Origin: Glandiceps talaboti
Lineage: Eukaryota > Hemichordata > Enteropneusta > Spengelidae
Length of the DNA: 64,000 nt
Reading direction: 5' to 3'
Assembly (NCBI RefSeq): GCF_964340395.1
Contig: NC_135560.1
Coordinates: 8,471,098-8,535,097 of the forward strand
Part shown: positions 33,727 to 47,535 of the stretch, piece by piece
How the letters are laid out: each line of letters starts with the position of its first letter
How positions within the stretch are numbered: position 1 is the stretch's first letter
Notes under the pieces: model-generated
Told to the model about the DNA's origin: nothing
What the model saw: the letters and a program-made list of their open reading frames with translations, nothing else
The model's database searches: none
Program-made: the position numbers and the translations under genes

Positions 33727-34611
33727 TTAGGTAATGATACTGTCCTTACCTATTTGCACCTTGAGAAATATGACCAGCCTAGGGGGCTGTATAATCAGAG
33801 TGAAAACTATTACAACATGCCTTTGAGGAATTAACTTTTTTCCCCCGAGATTCCCGTATTTTCTTGCTCATTACAGATAATTAAGAAAAACAAGCATGTT
33901 CGAGTTGGGTTTTACAAAATATCTAAAAAGTGCTGAATGAGTGTGAATTCTGGTTACATAACTGATGGCAAATATGTCTTCTGTGATGACACACTATAAT
34001 CGCACAATAAAAAAAAATTTCAGTACATACCGACAATTTGCTTGTGGTTTTTGGTTTAGTACTTTCTGAAGAAAAATAAAAATATGCAATTTTTTACACA
34101 AAAAATGTCTATATTTTAGCAATGCATCTATCCATGTATATTTTACAAATACTAGTACACCATATGCAAGCAAAGTTGCACTCATTCAAACAAAAAATGA
34201 ACCTGGTTGTACTATGTCGCAACAACTCGTATCTACATGCTCAAAATATGAGTTAAAATATTATTTTGCAGTGTCACGTAAGAAAAAACAGCTCTGGTTT
34301 GCGAGAATGATTTTCCTTGGCTGACTGCTGAACATTTTGGAATACTAACTAAGTACTGGTCATTCAAGTACAAATAAAAAAGATAAAAATGAGAATTTAC
34401 AGACTATTCTAAAAGACTAACAAGTTCAACACATCTTAAGTTTATACTCTGTATATATAGATATATTGTAGATAATAAAAAATCTGTGTTCTGCAGTAAA
34501 GATAGTCTGTAATGTGAACTACGAACAAACCCGAGAACTTGTAAGAGATCGGTATGAACAATCTCACAAAGACGTCAACGCGTACCTGAAAGTGTTGTGA
34601 GGCTCTACCTT

Positions 34612-34688
34612 GACCACAGGGGGCAGCGAGCATGTAATTGATTGATCAATCAATTGATAAATCAATTATATGCTTGCTGCCCCCTGTG
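34612..34688. repeat. Near-perfect palindrome of ~75 bp
   Basis: CACAGGGGGCAGCGAGCATG...ATTGATTGATCAATCAATTG... pairs with ...ATGCTTGCTGCCCCCTGTG. Only a few mismatches. A related half occurs at about 61977-62040. Confidence 0.85.
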
Positions 34689-35528
34689 TCTTGACCTATA
34701 ATAGGGTATTATCAAGTTTGAGATTCTACGACCACTTTGAATCATAAAGACATTATAATTGATTGGATAATCAGACAACAGCTACGGAAAACTCTAAGAG
34801 TGGCAATAAGGATGAGGATTTGGCACTTATTTTGGATTTTTTAATTTAAAACAATTTTAAAATGGCTTCCTACTTGAATAATGACTAACATTGACTTAAG
34901 TCTGTGTTTGTAACTCAATACATTGCAAAAAAAAGTTTGTTATTGTACTTACAATAAACATTTTAGACATTTATTATGATTTTGCAATTTATTGAGTTAC
35001 AAACAAGGACCTAGCATATGTTGTTTCACATTGATTTTTCAAGTAGGAAGCCATGATGAAATTGTTTTATAAATTAAAAATGCAAAATAAATAACAAATC
35101 CTCATCCATATGGCCACATTACTATCTCTTAGAGGACTCAACACGAAACTACGCTAAAATATTTGAGACAAGTTTTCATTTTTAGACACAATATGGTCAT
35201 TTTTGCACCTTCAGTTTTTGTTTGCAAATGTAATAACTGATACAATATTTTGAACAAGAAACGTCTTATCAAAATCAGTCTTGGAGAAGAAAAAAATATA
35301 TTTTCACAATTTGTAGTGTTTCTTGTTATTTTGAATATTATGTTGTTGTTTTTTTCATTTGAGGTCCGATTCTCTAACCAAGTACATTATTTCTTTCCAC
35401 TATCACTTATCTTATCAATAATTGGCATTACATATTTTATAGGTAATCCTAAACAAACTTACAGAAGTCAGCTCTTTTAGAGAACAACCATCAGTAATTA
35501 TGACATTGGCAAACAAAGTTTTGGGCCA

Positions 35529-35764
35529 CTAAGATAGATGCAAACTAAAACTATTGTTGTGATGTGGATATAAGCTATTGAATGGGCATTGGTTTAAGTA
35601 TACTCTAAGTAGGGTGGCATTCCTGATAGCTAGTTTTTCTCACGTGGCCTCACACTATCTTCATTATAAGGTGATTATATATGCATAAACCAAGGCATCG
35701 CTATAACCCACTTGTGTAATCTACCACATCAAACAACAATGGTTTTAGTTTGTGTCTGACTTAG
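35529..35764. mobile_element. MITE family with CTAAGATAG termini, copy 2 (inverted)
   Basis: Left CTAAGATAGATGCAAACTAA and right TTAGTTTGTGTCTGACTTAG. The interior matches copy 1 in reverse complement (GTGTAATCTACCACATC versus GATGCGGTAGATTACAC). Confidence 0.78.
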
Positions 35765-36894
35765 TAAGCCGAATCCTGGATTGCTGCTGCAGCATAAGAA
35801 ACCTAAATTCTATTTCTCCTGGTCCCTGTGATCAAGATTTAGAACAAAATAAAATTGTGAATAATATTATTTTTTTTTAAATTGCATCAACCCTAGAGTT
35901 ATGTAGGGCACTGAGTAAAAAAACCTTAAAGTATTATGTAATAAAAAACCCTGAAAGTACAGAAATAACTTGCTATGCAATGCACCAAATAATGTGATGA
36001 CTTGCCTATATGCTACAAATAACGAAACTGAATCTAAATCAAATCATGTATAGATGTCAATAATCAAATGTTGAGATAAATGAAAATGTCAAAATCATAT
36101 ATTTTCCACTCAGTTCGGTTGGTGATTTTAGAATTCATATTCAGGGTTAGACTGTAAGGTACATCATGTCCTTACTGGCCTCCTCTCTGAGAGGTGTTGA
36201 CCAATGTGTGAGGGCACCCCATCATGGCGTATCTTACAGACTAATGCAGGTGGTGTCTATACATGACAAAAATGTATTTTTATGTCTTAAGACAAATATG
36301 TACTTTTATGTTCTTTTTTAAAATCAGTATCATGTTGTAAATATACACGTAAATACATCACTATATTCAGATACTTGAATTGAGGTTGTTTTGTGACGAG
36401 TATAGAGGATTTTCCAGTTCCAAGATGCATTGCATGAGATGATGTCGCCCATGTTGTTACCTTTCAGGTTGTTTTGCCTTTATTACATTTCATTTTCATC
36501 AGGAAATGATGGAAAGACATATTGACCTCTGTAATTTTGAGTGATTTTATAAAACAAAGACTAAACACCATCAATGACAGAGAAGGATTTTACTGATAAA
36601 CCCAGGGTACAGTCAGGTGACAACCATCCCCGAGTAGTGCATGCAACCCTCTCCTGCACGTACAGAATACATAGCTTTGCATGGGCAGATGTGCGATGCA
36701 TCTTGGAAATGGCAACAGGTCTAGGTACAAGTACAGAGATGTTTTTTCTAACAATGTCAATTTTTATCTTCTATATTTACAAAGTATACTGTAGAAGTCT
36801 GTCTAAAACCATTAGCTCAGATCTAGGGTTTGCTTTCCTAACAACAAGTCTAGCCTAGCCTGTACTCGTAGCATGCAATTCATGGTATACTCAA

Positions 36895-37245
36895 TCTAGA
36901 TGCTGATTGGTCAAAGCATACATTACATCATATCATTCAAATTAAGTTGATTATATGTAGGTGCTGATTGGTCAAAACATATATTACATAAATTGAAGGT
37001 CGTCTATTAATGATGCCGACTGGTCAAGACACATTACATATTAATCAAATGTGGGGTAACTCTATGTAGCTGCTGATTGGTCAAGGGATATATTACATCA
37101 TGTTATTCAAATATATGATAATTATGTGTAGCTGTTGATTGGTTAAGGCATGTATTACATCATATTATTCAAATATATGATAATTATGTGCAGCTGTTGA
37201 TTGGTTAAGGCAAAAATTACATCATATTATTCAAATGTACTCAGA
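36895..37245 (+). repeat. Six ~61-bp tandem units each with a GATTGGTCAA (inverted CCAAT) motif
   Basis: GCTGATTGGTCAA or a close variant begins units near 36901, 36962, 37010, 37071, 37132 and 37193. Each is followed by ATTACATCATATTATTCAAA-like text. The motif is the reverse of a CCAAT box. Confidence 0.85.
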
Positions 37246-38284
37246 TTACAACAGACTTGATTGAAAGAATAAAACCCAAATCTAAACCAATTGCTGCAGT
37301 CACTTTAAAAATAATGGTAGTTGAAGAGAAATATTGGTTCAAAATTGATATGTTTTGAATATCAAACATTTCTGGAAGACATGACAATATTTCAAACACC
37401 ACCTGATATCACATCATTTTTTTTTTAAGTGGAAGACATCGACTGAACATTAAAATCTATTATCATTAAGTTGCAGTTTAACACTTTACAGTGTAAGTTC
37501 ATATGCCCTACAACAATCAAATTTTTGAAGTTTTTACTAACTGACAAGTGAAAGTAAGTCACAATGACACAGAAGTGGTATGCATCTTACATTATGTCAA
37601 TATGACTTTTGAGTGTTCACCTCAAAAAGGCACCAGCCGAGATATGTGTATTTTTTTAGTTATATCGTAACCTTTTAAAAGTGTGTACATTCGCACTGCA
37701 GTGCACTACTGAAAACATTATTGTATAATATATGCAAACGATATGCAAATGAGAGCATGACTGTTCCATGAATACAAAATTACATAATTGCACTGCGATT
37801 TTTATGGAAATTTGCTGTTTCTGATAAATATATTTAATAACAACATAACCCTATGTCTTACGAGTGCCAGTGTGGGTATTCACTCTTGTGCTCATGGTGA
37901 TTTTACATTTGTTGTTCTACTTGCCAACTTACGTATTAGCGGAGAGTGACAAAATGCTCTTTTTATATACATAAAAAAAAATTACAATGAAAATCCTTCA
38001 ACCTGCAACACCCAATTGTCACAGGTTGAAGGGTTATCACTGTAGATTCAGACCTGAAATTAACATTTTTAACACAAATGTCACACAAATAAAAGGCTAC
38101 AATATGAACATTTCCAGATATTCACCTATTGTAACATTGGTGAAATATTAAAATGTCAAAACATTAGCTGCGAAGGATTGAATAATTTTCTTTGATATTT
38201 TTTTTTACCTGGGGGGAAAAAACTTCTTGTAATTTTGGCAACGACAATATCCATCTATAGTGTAATAAACAATGTCTGTGCATT

Positions 38285-38420
38285 AAATATATTATGAGCA
38301 TAATCATCATCATCATCATAATAATCATCATCGTCTTCGTCGTCATCCTCATCAACATTGTTATCGTCATGATCATTTTCAGCGTCATTATCGTCATCGG
38401 CATCATCATTGTCATCATTC
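38285..38420. repeat. (CAT)n / (CGT)n trinucleotide repeat
   Basis: Degenerate ATCATC/GTCGTC run just beyond the 3' end of the MRH-domain gene; the Met/Thr-rich frame is a by-product. Confidence 0.9.
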
Positions 38421-38562
38421 AAGGTCAAAGGTCAGGTGCTTCTGTTGTAAAACCTTGGTGTGTGTGAAACCCATACTTCAGCCATTTAGATGAATGAAAC
38501 ATTTTATTAGTGTGTTAAATCGTTCTGAGTACTGGCGTGTGTCTCTTTTTCATTTGTCTTGA

Positions 38563-41500
38563 TTAAATAGATTCGTAACTTTTACTCTCAACACTTTTAT
38601 TACTGCACGTTATAACTCCCCAGGCATAGCTCATGCCATCCTGTAAAGAAAGAAAGAATGACATAAGAATTGATTTTTCTTTTTTACATTGTCTGAGACA
38701 AGACCAAAGTTGGGGTACATAACCAAAAGTTTGATCCATCCAATGGGACTACTATAACAGAACTCAATGATGTATGTTTGCAAGTGTGGCATACTTGGGA
38801 TATTTTCACATGTTCTTGCAGTACCTATACGTTTAATATCATGAGCAAAGGGAAATATTTGTATAAATTGACTACAAAACGAGGTCTAGAAGTCACTTAA
38901 TAATTTGATGGAATGGTGTTACACAGGGCAGTACAAGGACAAACACAGTTTCATTTATCTATACATGTACCAAGTACCAATCTTACTCAAGATGTCGTCA
39001 TAGACAAAGGTATTACATGAAGCTGACATTGAGGGCGCTAATCAAGTCAAGGAAAGGGTCCATTATACTGAAGTGTAAATTGAATTAGGGGCAAAATCAA
39101 TAGTTCAATGTAGAATAAAAAACTAAGTTCTTTAGTTATAATGGTTTTAGACAGTATGTAGTACAATGAATACAAACTTCATGTATACATTTACCATTGT
39201 AGCAAAAATACTTCCACTTCTCAATTTGATGACATTTTTTTATAGAAATGTTGTAATAAGGGGTACAAAACATATGCCATTAAAAGAAATAAAATTGTTG
39301 AAACCCCCACCCCTAAAACTAAACAAATGTTTTTTATCCTACATTGATCTCCACTCATCTCCCCCTTACCGAAATATATCCTGGCAGAGAACACCAGAAA
39401 TCATGATGTGGGACTATTTCCACTCCTTGGTGTCCTTGCACCTTATTTACAATGATTCCAACGATGAAATATAGTCCTACCATTGTGCAAAACCTGTACA
39501 AATAAAACAAAACAATATAATTCGTGATCATCAATGCAATAAATCCAAAACTTCACAAAAGTCATAAAACATTGATGGCACAGATGGTGCTAGCGACACT
39601 ACAATGAAACAGACAGACTGAGACAGTAATTTCATTGGAATAATTGATAATGGCAGTGATATTGACATTGACAATAACAGTGAGCATGAATCACACGATG
39701 ACAGATATGGAACTTTAGCTACACATATTCATTTTCAGGTTTTGTTGAGAAGTGGCAAAGTTGGGTAAACTTTCTACTCAAAGAAGAGCTGACTGTTCTT
39801 TTGAGCTGACTGTTCTTTTTTTTTTAATGCCCCCCCCCTCCCTCCTTTATCGTTGGGAAAATGTGATGTCTCTACCCCCTGAAAGTCCTCTGGGCTCCCT
39901 GGAAGTTAAAAAGTGTACACTCCCTTACTTTTGATTGCATTTCAAAGTTTAACTCTTCTGAAAGAAAGTTGTGTTCTTCATAAACGAGTGAATTTCACTC
40001 TTCAATTCAAAATTTTGCATTTGATAGCAACAAATGTGAAATAAGAAAGAATGGTAATACTTACACAATAAGAATAATAGATCCAGTACTGAGACCAGAA
40101 TTATCAATAGGTAAGGGTTTTACTGCACATGCTCCGGCATAAAATACTGTGATATTCAACTGTTAGAGAAAACAATAACAATCAAAATAAAACATTTGTT
40201 ATGACTGGGTGCCTGAGTTGTGGTAGAGATGCACAATGAGTAAAAAAAAAACCACTGGGCCGCAACGTTAACCCAAAATCTGTTTACATACAGCAAAGTA
40301 AACACAACAATCATGATAGTTTGACCTGTATTACATGTAACTTTAAATATCATGAGAAAGGGTGCAGAATAAGTGTGACATACTGTCCTTTTCATGTTAG
40401 AGTTCACTGGCTCAATTTCATACATCTACACAGAAACTAATAAGTGACTGTACATTCCACATTTTAAGATACCAAAAATGCAATTTCTTGTTACATTTTG
40501 TCTGAATGAAATAAACCATTTAAACATACTACAACTAGACACAGACAAGCCGGCACCAATGTTTTGATGTCTGCATTTGATGCCTGTATGGTGGCACATT
40601 AGTACATTGGATAAAATGTCTTAAAAGACCACTCATTCAATCTTGCTATCTTAAAGTGTAGAATGTGTAGGTTTTTTTTATTAGTTTCTGTGTTCTTGCA
40701 TCAAACAGAGCAAGTGTACACTTACATGATATGGACTGTACGAATAAAATTAAAAGATAAAACACGCACCACACATGTACCAGTTCCTTCTGCGATAATT
40801 TTTACAGAGATAGTTCCAGGAATTGGAGTTGATCCTGATAGGTCTGGAATCCATGGTACTGTTTTATCACACACAAAATATACCAGAGTATGAGTTTGTC
40901 CACAATCAAGAGTACCTCCATTGGGATAACCGTGGAAAAAGCCAATACCACCCTCTGGAAATAATTATACATAAGTCAGATCATGTTACTCTTTTTTTTA
41001 TCTCCAAATTTTAGAAGAAGTTTGATAAATTAGAGGACCCAATCGACACTATATTTATTCAATCTCGTGAAATAATTTCAAAAAATGGCGCCCTCTACGA
41101 CATGGACAGGATTAGAAGAAAATTCACAACATCATAGTGTTGATGTATTCATAAGTGCATGTCTGTGAAAATTACTGTTGATCGCTAACATTTTGGACCT
41201 TTTGATGAAATAACTTGTTCATGGTTTCCTTCTGACTTTAAATGCCATTTCTTAGTCATCAAAACTGTTGAAAGTATCATTATGAGCTGAAAATGTGGTG
41301 TGTGATAAAACACAAACTTATTCTTTTAAATTTAAACATTTTTTAACTGACTGACAGAAATATAAAGTTTGAGAATCAGTGGAGCTTTAGGGACCAATTT
41401 TCCTGAAAAATAAATTTACTCTTTGAACTTCGCTAAAATGAACGACTGTTTCTGGATATTTTCAACTATTAAAAAGAAACAAGAGTGTTCTTTAGTTTGT

Positions 41501-44500
41501 TATACCATGTTATTGGGAAAATCAATGAACTACTATTTTCCCACAGGGTAAAGACAGTATTCAGCAGCCATTTTGATTCTCAATTGTGGCATTTTAAAGT
41601 CATCTGCTTCCAAAAAATTGCATCTGATTTCTTTTCTAGAAGATTTCTTTTCTTAGTTTTGATTTTAAAAATTCCAAAAAAAATTCAATGTTTTACTTCA
41701 GCTCCACATCAACATGTTGAAAATTAAATATCACGTGCATAGTAGCTTCTTGCCAATTTCTTTTTTTTTGTGTACACAAAATCTACCCCCAATATTTTGT
41801 TGCTTCACAAACTCTAGCAAAAATACTTGGTATGGTCTGATTTATTTATACTATAACTGTCGACATCAGACCGTGGACAAACAGGAAAAGTAAACAACTG
41901 AATTAGATTAAGAACTCTTGTTGGAAGTACAGAGACTTAAATTTTATTCCATCACTCAATAACAACAGTTTAATGGCAACTTTACATAATAATTCACATT
42001 CATAAACAGATTTCCAGTTCCCTTGCCATTTCATGTACACATAAAGAGGCCATAAAAATATTTTTATCAAATTATGGTATGTAATACACTTCTCTGCTGT
42101 TCTAATATACTGAGCCAAGTTTGATTAATCCAACTCAGTTGTTTACTTTCCCTGTTTGTAACAGGTTCCTTTGTCCATGGTTTGATGTCAACAGTTGTAA
42201 AATCACTTTGTGTAAAAAGGAAAGAAATTCTAAATGTTTTGACTAAAATTCACCAATTACGACAGATTACACAATGTCAAATAGTGAATGAAGTATGTTT
42301 TGTACCAATTGCTTGAAAAGGGTTATTATTTGTAGATGATCCAATGTTATAAGATGCTGACTTGTTCACTACTTCACAGGCACCCTTTTTATCGCATTCA
42401 CTGCCAAATGGTTGGTCTGTGTAGTTGAGGGGCTGACAAAATGCCAGGGAAAAGTCACAAGGTAGAGTCATGTTATCTGGGAAGCAGTTATTTGGTTTAC
42501 TAAAAGTCCAGTACGGTGTTCTGTTAAGAAAAAAACAACAGATAAGACACAAGAAGGAGTTTAACATAGTTTGCCACATCCAACAAATATCTATGAATAG
42601 AGAATACATTTTGTACATCGTGTAACACTTTAGAATGAAGAATAAAGGCTGGAATAAGTATCAGACTAACTTCTTATGCACCTAATCTAATAAGCCATTT
42701 TTCGTTTCACAACAGATCTCACGAGATCCCACGTGAGCCATTTCGTCATTAGCAGCCAGGCGAGGGCGGTCAAGCTGAAAGTGTCAAACACTTAGCAACA
42801 CTATTGTTCTCAACATCATCACACATGGCCACGGCAAAAGCTTGACCATGATCACGTTTGACAACCGTTGTTGCCTGGCATATCTGCATATCTCGCGATA
42901 TCTGCAACAAGATGTAAAATCCCTTATCGTACTCAGATTGATACATACAATATTAAATATGATGCTGAATACACATAGAATCTATCGGTAATGTCAAATA
43001 TTTTCATTATTTAAAAGAAGGCAGGGAGGAAGGCAAAGGGAGAGAGGGTCATATAATTGACTGTTTTTACAAAATATTTAGCTTGTGTTCCTGATATACT
43101 GTTTTTTAATCTAAGTCAACTGAATTTATCAAAGGATAAAATGTTTGTTACAAGCTGAAATTGGGAGAGGTGACCAAATCTGTGTCGGTAATTTGTTTTA
43201 GAATTTTAAGATATACAAGCACTAGAACATCTCAGGCTATTCAAATTCTTGAACTGGAAATTTTTGCTAAAGACTTATTTTTGCTAATTTCACTGGAAAA
43301 CCAAAGACGCAAAAATAAGTAGTGACTAAAATGCCTTCTTGCACATGAACACAATATACCAGTCTGGCAATTAGAGAAAAATTAGTCTTTGAGAACTAGC
43401 TGAAGACTGTAAAATCGCAAAATTTTATAGTAGTGAAAATAGCTAGGTTTACAGTATGCTTATCAAGGTCACAGGTATGACTGTACATGTTTAAGATTAA
43501 CATCTTTCTTATAGAATTCAAATGTCAAGGATATTTAAATATTGTCAAAAAAGTGACACTTTCATTGTCCCAGACTGTCAATTATGACCTTTCACCTCTG
43601 TAAACTGTCAATTATGACCTTTCACCTCTGTAAACTGTCAATCTTTAGCTACCTCTAAGAGTCAGTAGGATTACATGAACAGCTGCAGACTGATTCATTT
43701 TTTGCTTTAACATACTTTTTGAGACATTTTTTGACCAAATTGAGGAAAGTTTTCTAAATAAGTTCTTGTTGTATAGTGCCAATATTACCAGATACTATTC
43801 CTTGTATTAGTATATAAAAAATACTGCATGGAAGAGAAGAATTTTAAAGTATGACTGAGAGAAGAAAAAAATCTGTTGGAACTACTGTATTTGACACTAT
43901 TCAGACATTACTGCTGTAATAGTGTAATGTACTACATTTTACATCCTATGGCTGCATGAAATTTTCTGAGATCGAGTGGCGTTACGGGGAGCTTGTACAA
44001 GCTTTCAGCTATCAATCACTCCTGAAATTATGTGTAGATATCCAGATTGATATTTTTAGCCATCTGAGACTGGTCTCAGATCATGATTTTTTGCACTGGA
44101 CATTTTTGTACCATCTGAGACTCGCAAACTGAGAATGGTCTCAGATGGCTATTTTTTTGCAAACTGGGACTCTCAGTTTATGGTCTCAGTTTAATGTTTT
44201 AGATACCCTTACATACCTCCTAATTTCTAACACATCAATCTATTGCTTTTAGAAGACTATATTCTGGTGTAATGCATAAATGATTCAAATTTATGATATA
44301 ATAGTATACATATACTGAAATGTAGAGAAACTAGTATCATGTTATAAACATTTCTAACAATGCTAGAACTTAGATTTCCTTTGGAAGCCTGCATTGACAT
44401 TATATTAGAATCATTTTATCAAGATTTTATGTTGATAATGACTTACTAGGACATGACGCATTTGCCCCTTTACAGGAAAAAAAAATCACGAAATTTGTTT

Positions 44501-45280
44501 ATAAACTTTTTTTCTTGTAGAATTCAAACTAAATTTATCATTTATCTTAACTGTATATGCAAAATTGTGTGTATGTAACCTTTAACTAAGGAGGCTGGGA
44601 ATGAAAGTGAAAGTAGAATTTTATATTTTTGAAACTGTTTTCTATAATACCCAATATACTGACCACACACAGCAGAATCACATGTCAGCCTATAATGAAA
44701 ACAATAATTTCAACACCTTATTCTTTTCATCAAAATATAATCTAAGGTCCAAACAACGTGTTTGTGATCAAAAACTGTTAGTGGGGGGACCGTGCCGTGA
44801 CAATTGTTTTCCCGACAGTCTATGTACTGTATGCTTTAGTCACGTGCATATCACGAGCACATTAGCACTATCATCAGTTTTACTAACTGCAGACAGCAAT
44901 ATAAACTAACCATTACTACTGCTGTCTTGTATAAACATTTAATTCCTTTAAATCTCTGCTACCTCTTTAGTAACCTCCAAATCGATGCTATTCGCAATAT
45001 CTCGTCGAAGTAATCGATTCAAATCACACTTACGACTCACTTCCTGGTTCAACCAAGGACAATTTGTCATGTGATAATACACAATATCGATCAGTTCGCT
45101 TATACAATATTTCATCGACACTTACTGTGTTAGATTTGTGACATCGTAGTATTCCAGTCCACATAGCTGTGGTGCTGGGTACGTTGAGGATAACAATGGG
45201 ATTACCTGGGTTTGCGCAAAACTAAACGTCACTGAGAAGAATAGTAAAAGAGCAACTGAGAATAAAGCGGACGACGCCAT
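38563..45280 (-). CDS. Type I membrane protein with an MRH lectin-like domain (cation-dependent M6P receptor / Atg27-like)
   Basis: Six exons splice in phase on the minus strand: 45280-45126, 42520-42306, 40954-40770, 40159-40065, 39493-39370, 38640-38563, total 852 nt, 283 aa (human M6PR is 277). Residues 1-23 are a signal peptide (MASSALFSVALLLFFSVTFS). The lumenal part is Cys-rich with several N-glycosylation sites and matches MRH folds: CDFSLAFCQPL, GSECDKKGACEVV, GGTLDCGQTHTLVYFVCDK. A single transmembrane helix follows (FCTMVGLYFIVGIIV). The tail has GVEIVPHHDFWCSLPGYISDG, the same block as M6PR (EQFPHLAFWQDL) and Atg27, and ends in YESI, a YxxPhi adaptor-binding signal. Such proteins cycle between Golgi, endosomes and plasma membrane. 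Whether it binds mannose 6-phosphate is not settled. The start lies in ATGGCGTCGTCC, preceded by a splice-free leader. Confidence 0.88.
41851..42196. mobile_element. MITE-like element in an intron of the MRH-domain gene
   Basis: Left GTCGACATCAGACCGTGGAC and AAACAGGAAAAGTAAACAAC pair with right AGTTGTTTACTTTCCCTGTT and TTTGTCCATGGTTTGATGTC. The inverted repeats span about 50-60 bp around a 240-bp interior. Confidence 0.68.
43566..43645 (+). repeat. 34-bp tandem duplication
   Basis: GACTGTCAATTATGACCTTT followed by CACCTCTGTAAACTGTC is present twice, in intron 1 of the MRH-domain gene. Confidence 0.85.
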
Positions 45281-46254
45281 TTTAGTACCTGTGTACATTT
45301 GTTTGTTGTATGATAATTTCCTCCAAAGTCACACCTGAAAAATATATTCGCATCATATTAAAGTACCAGCACATTGGAGTCAACCATATATCCTTGGGTA
45401 GGGCTGAAGGAATTGGACAAAAACAATTTTGTTCAGTGTTATGATGGCAATTCTCTTTTCTTTTATAGAACTACCGACCATAGACCCTCAACCCGAACTA
45501 CTGAGTCATTTAAATTCAATAGGCAACCCATCGGAGTAAACTATTTGATTTCGGGGGCCTGGGTCGGGTATCACTTCTCAATCATTTTCATTTCCCTCTC
45601 TGTTTCAGTTGTCAACACCTACATGGCGAAATATTTTTACTTATTTCCCCTGAAGCATATTCTCTTGCATAAATGCAGTGGAATTTCGATCTTTCTTAAA
45701 TGTTTGCCTAATTTTAGCCTAATCCTCCTTCCACCCCCGAAACCAAATGGGATTCCCATTTATACGATTAATTAGAAACGGTATATAAATAATTTCTACT
45801 TCACTCGCCTCTCTATACTTTTATGCTGAAAAAATATGCAATACAAATGGGGGTCCATCATTAGGAAATATGTTAGATTAACTCAAAATCGATGTACTTC
45901 TTGAAAAAAAATCACACGTGCACCATGTTTTGTTTCAATTGTGTTGTGAGAACATAACAAGTGCTTTATTTTCCAATCACATCTCTTTATGAATATGATG
46001 ACAAAAAGTGTTTCATTTCACATTTATGAAATGTGGATATCACTTTTTAAAATAATTTCTGATGGCAATTTAACTACCGTTTGTCTTTCGTTCACTTTTA
46101 TGATCTACAGTGTCATATTTCTATGTGCACAAATTATTCGCTCTCAAATAAAAAATCTGTCTTCATATTTTGTTCACATTGGTAATTCACCATGAAAAAA
46201 AAGATAAGCTCCCTGTAATAACTTTATTTTTGCAGAACTATATCAGTTGTTATC

Positions 46255-47160
46255 TTTATAATATAAAGCATTTGGCAATCGTAATATGGGCGTGGTCTTG
46301 TTGATGGGCATACATGTGTTCATCTCTTGAATGCTTATCTATTTGCCTGTCTAACCCTGTTATCTTTATAGCCAGATACACAATCATTTTGCCGTTGCTA
46401 TGGGTACGATCTTGTTTTTCGAGGAATATTTTTGAATGTTTATTCCCTTCTCAATAATGTTATTCTTGCAAAATATACTGTCATTTGAATGTTGCTAAGG
46501 GCATGGTCATGGTTGCTACGCCACTTGTGTCAATATGTTTTTACAACTTCTACACTTCCAGAAACATATTCATCAAATGTCAGATCCATTTACTAAGTAG
46601 TTTTCTAGATGTTTTGACCAAAATTAACTTTTTAAAGACCTCATTTGCATATCTTTGATAGGATCATGTTCCGAGTAATTCTTCATCAACACAACCTTAA
46701 ACACATTTACACCAAATTTCATCCCATCTGTTGAATAATTAATGACTTAATTTGCATATCGTTGATACGATCCATGTTCTAAGTACTTCTCCATCGACAT
46801 ATCCTCATAAACATCTTCATGGTCATGGTTGGTAGGGCCAGTTGTGTCAATACGTTTTGAAAAATAACTGCAGAATAACACATCCTGAAACATCCCCACC
46901 AAATTTCGGCTCCATTCACCATGTAGTTTTTGAAGTGTTTTACCCAAATTGAATTTTTTAGACCTAATTTGCACATCACTAATGGGCTCATGTCATGAAC
47001 AATACTTAACCTATACACCCCTATAAAAGTTCCCCACCAAATTTCAGACCAATCTGCCCAGTAGCTTTGGAATTTGACTTTTTTGACCAAAAATCACACA
47101 TTTTTGCCCACAACACATACTGATGTGGTCATCTTCATTTGAACAACACACACACACACA
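46255..47160 (-). repeat. Composite dispersed repeat at the outer end of the left arm
   Basis: GTTGCTATGGGTACGATCTT units and TTTTGACCAAAA units, inverted relative to 4749-5890, ending beside a short CA run at 47146. Confidence 0.75.
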
Positions 47161-47535
47161 TTTGTATATACACACCTGCATACAGCAGTCATTCATATAA
47201 TAATTCAGTTGCATTTACATCTTTAATTTACTTTACTTTAAGTGTTACATATCTCTATATAGATGTTACATTTAGACAATTCAATAACTCCAACAAAAAT
47301 ATACACAGAGTAATGTTGACAAGTGTTTATTCTTTTGAGATAGTCACAAAACGTTCATCAAGGTAACTTTTTCTTTGACAATGTCCAACCATTATCACAA
47401 ATTGCAGACATATTTTTACACCATAGTGTTATTCATCCTTTAAAATGCCCCAGTTAATAGTATTACGTATTACATCTGAGACATAATGCCACAAATAATT
47501 ACAAAACACAAAACGTAATTATGATTCATTGCTAT

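Larger units (their letters stand above)
31530..38560. other. Gene-free stretch between GFM2 and the MRH-domain gene
   Basis: I see no convincing exon on either strand here. Content is AT-rich sequence, one SINE, three MITEs, microsatellites, a palindrome and a six-copy tandem repeat. Short open frames lack splice signals and family motifs. Part could be 3' UTR of the convergent genes. Confidence 0.6.

Noticed and set aside
33637-33834. Plus-strand 65-codon frame
   Set aside because: It lies largely inside the palindromic MITE and has no gene features.
35250-35480. Membrane-protein-like frame rich in Ile, Leu and Phe
   Set aside because: Hydrophobicity follows from T-rich sequence; no start context, homologous pattern or neighbouring exon.
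45374-45775. 133-codon plus-strand frame
   Set aside because: No family motif, Phe/Ile-rich composition, no splice or promoter context. Likely chance in AT-rich DNA.
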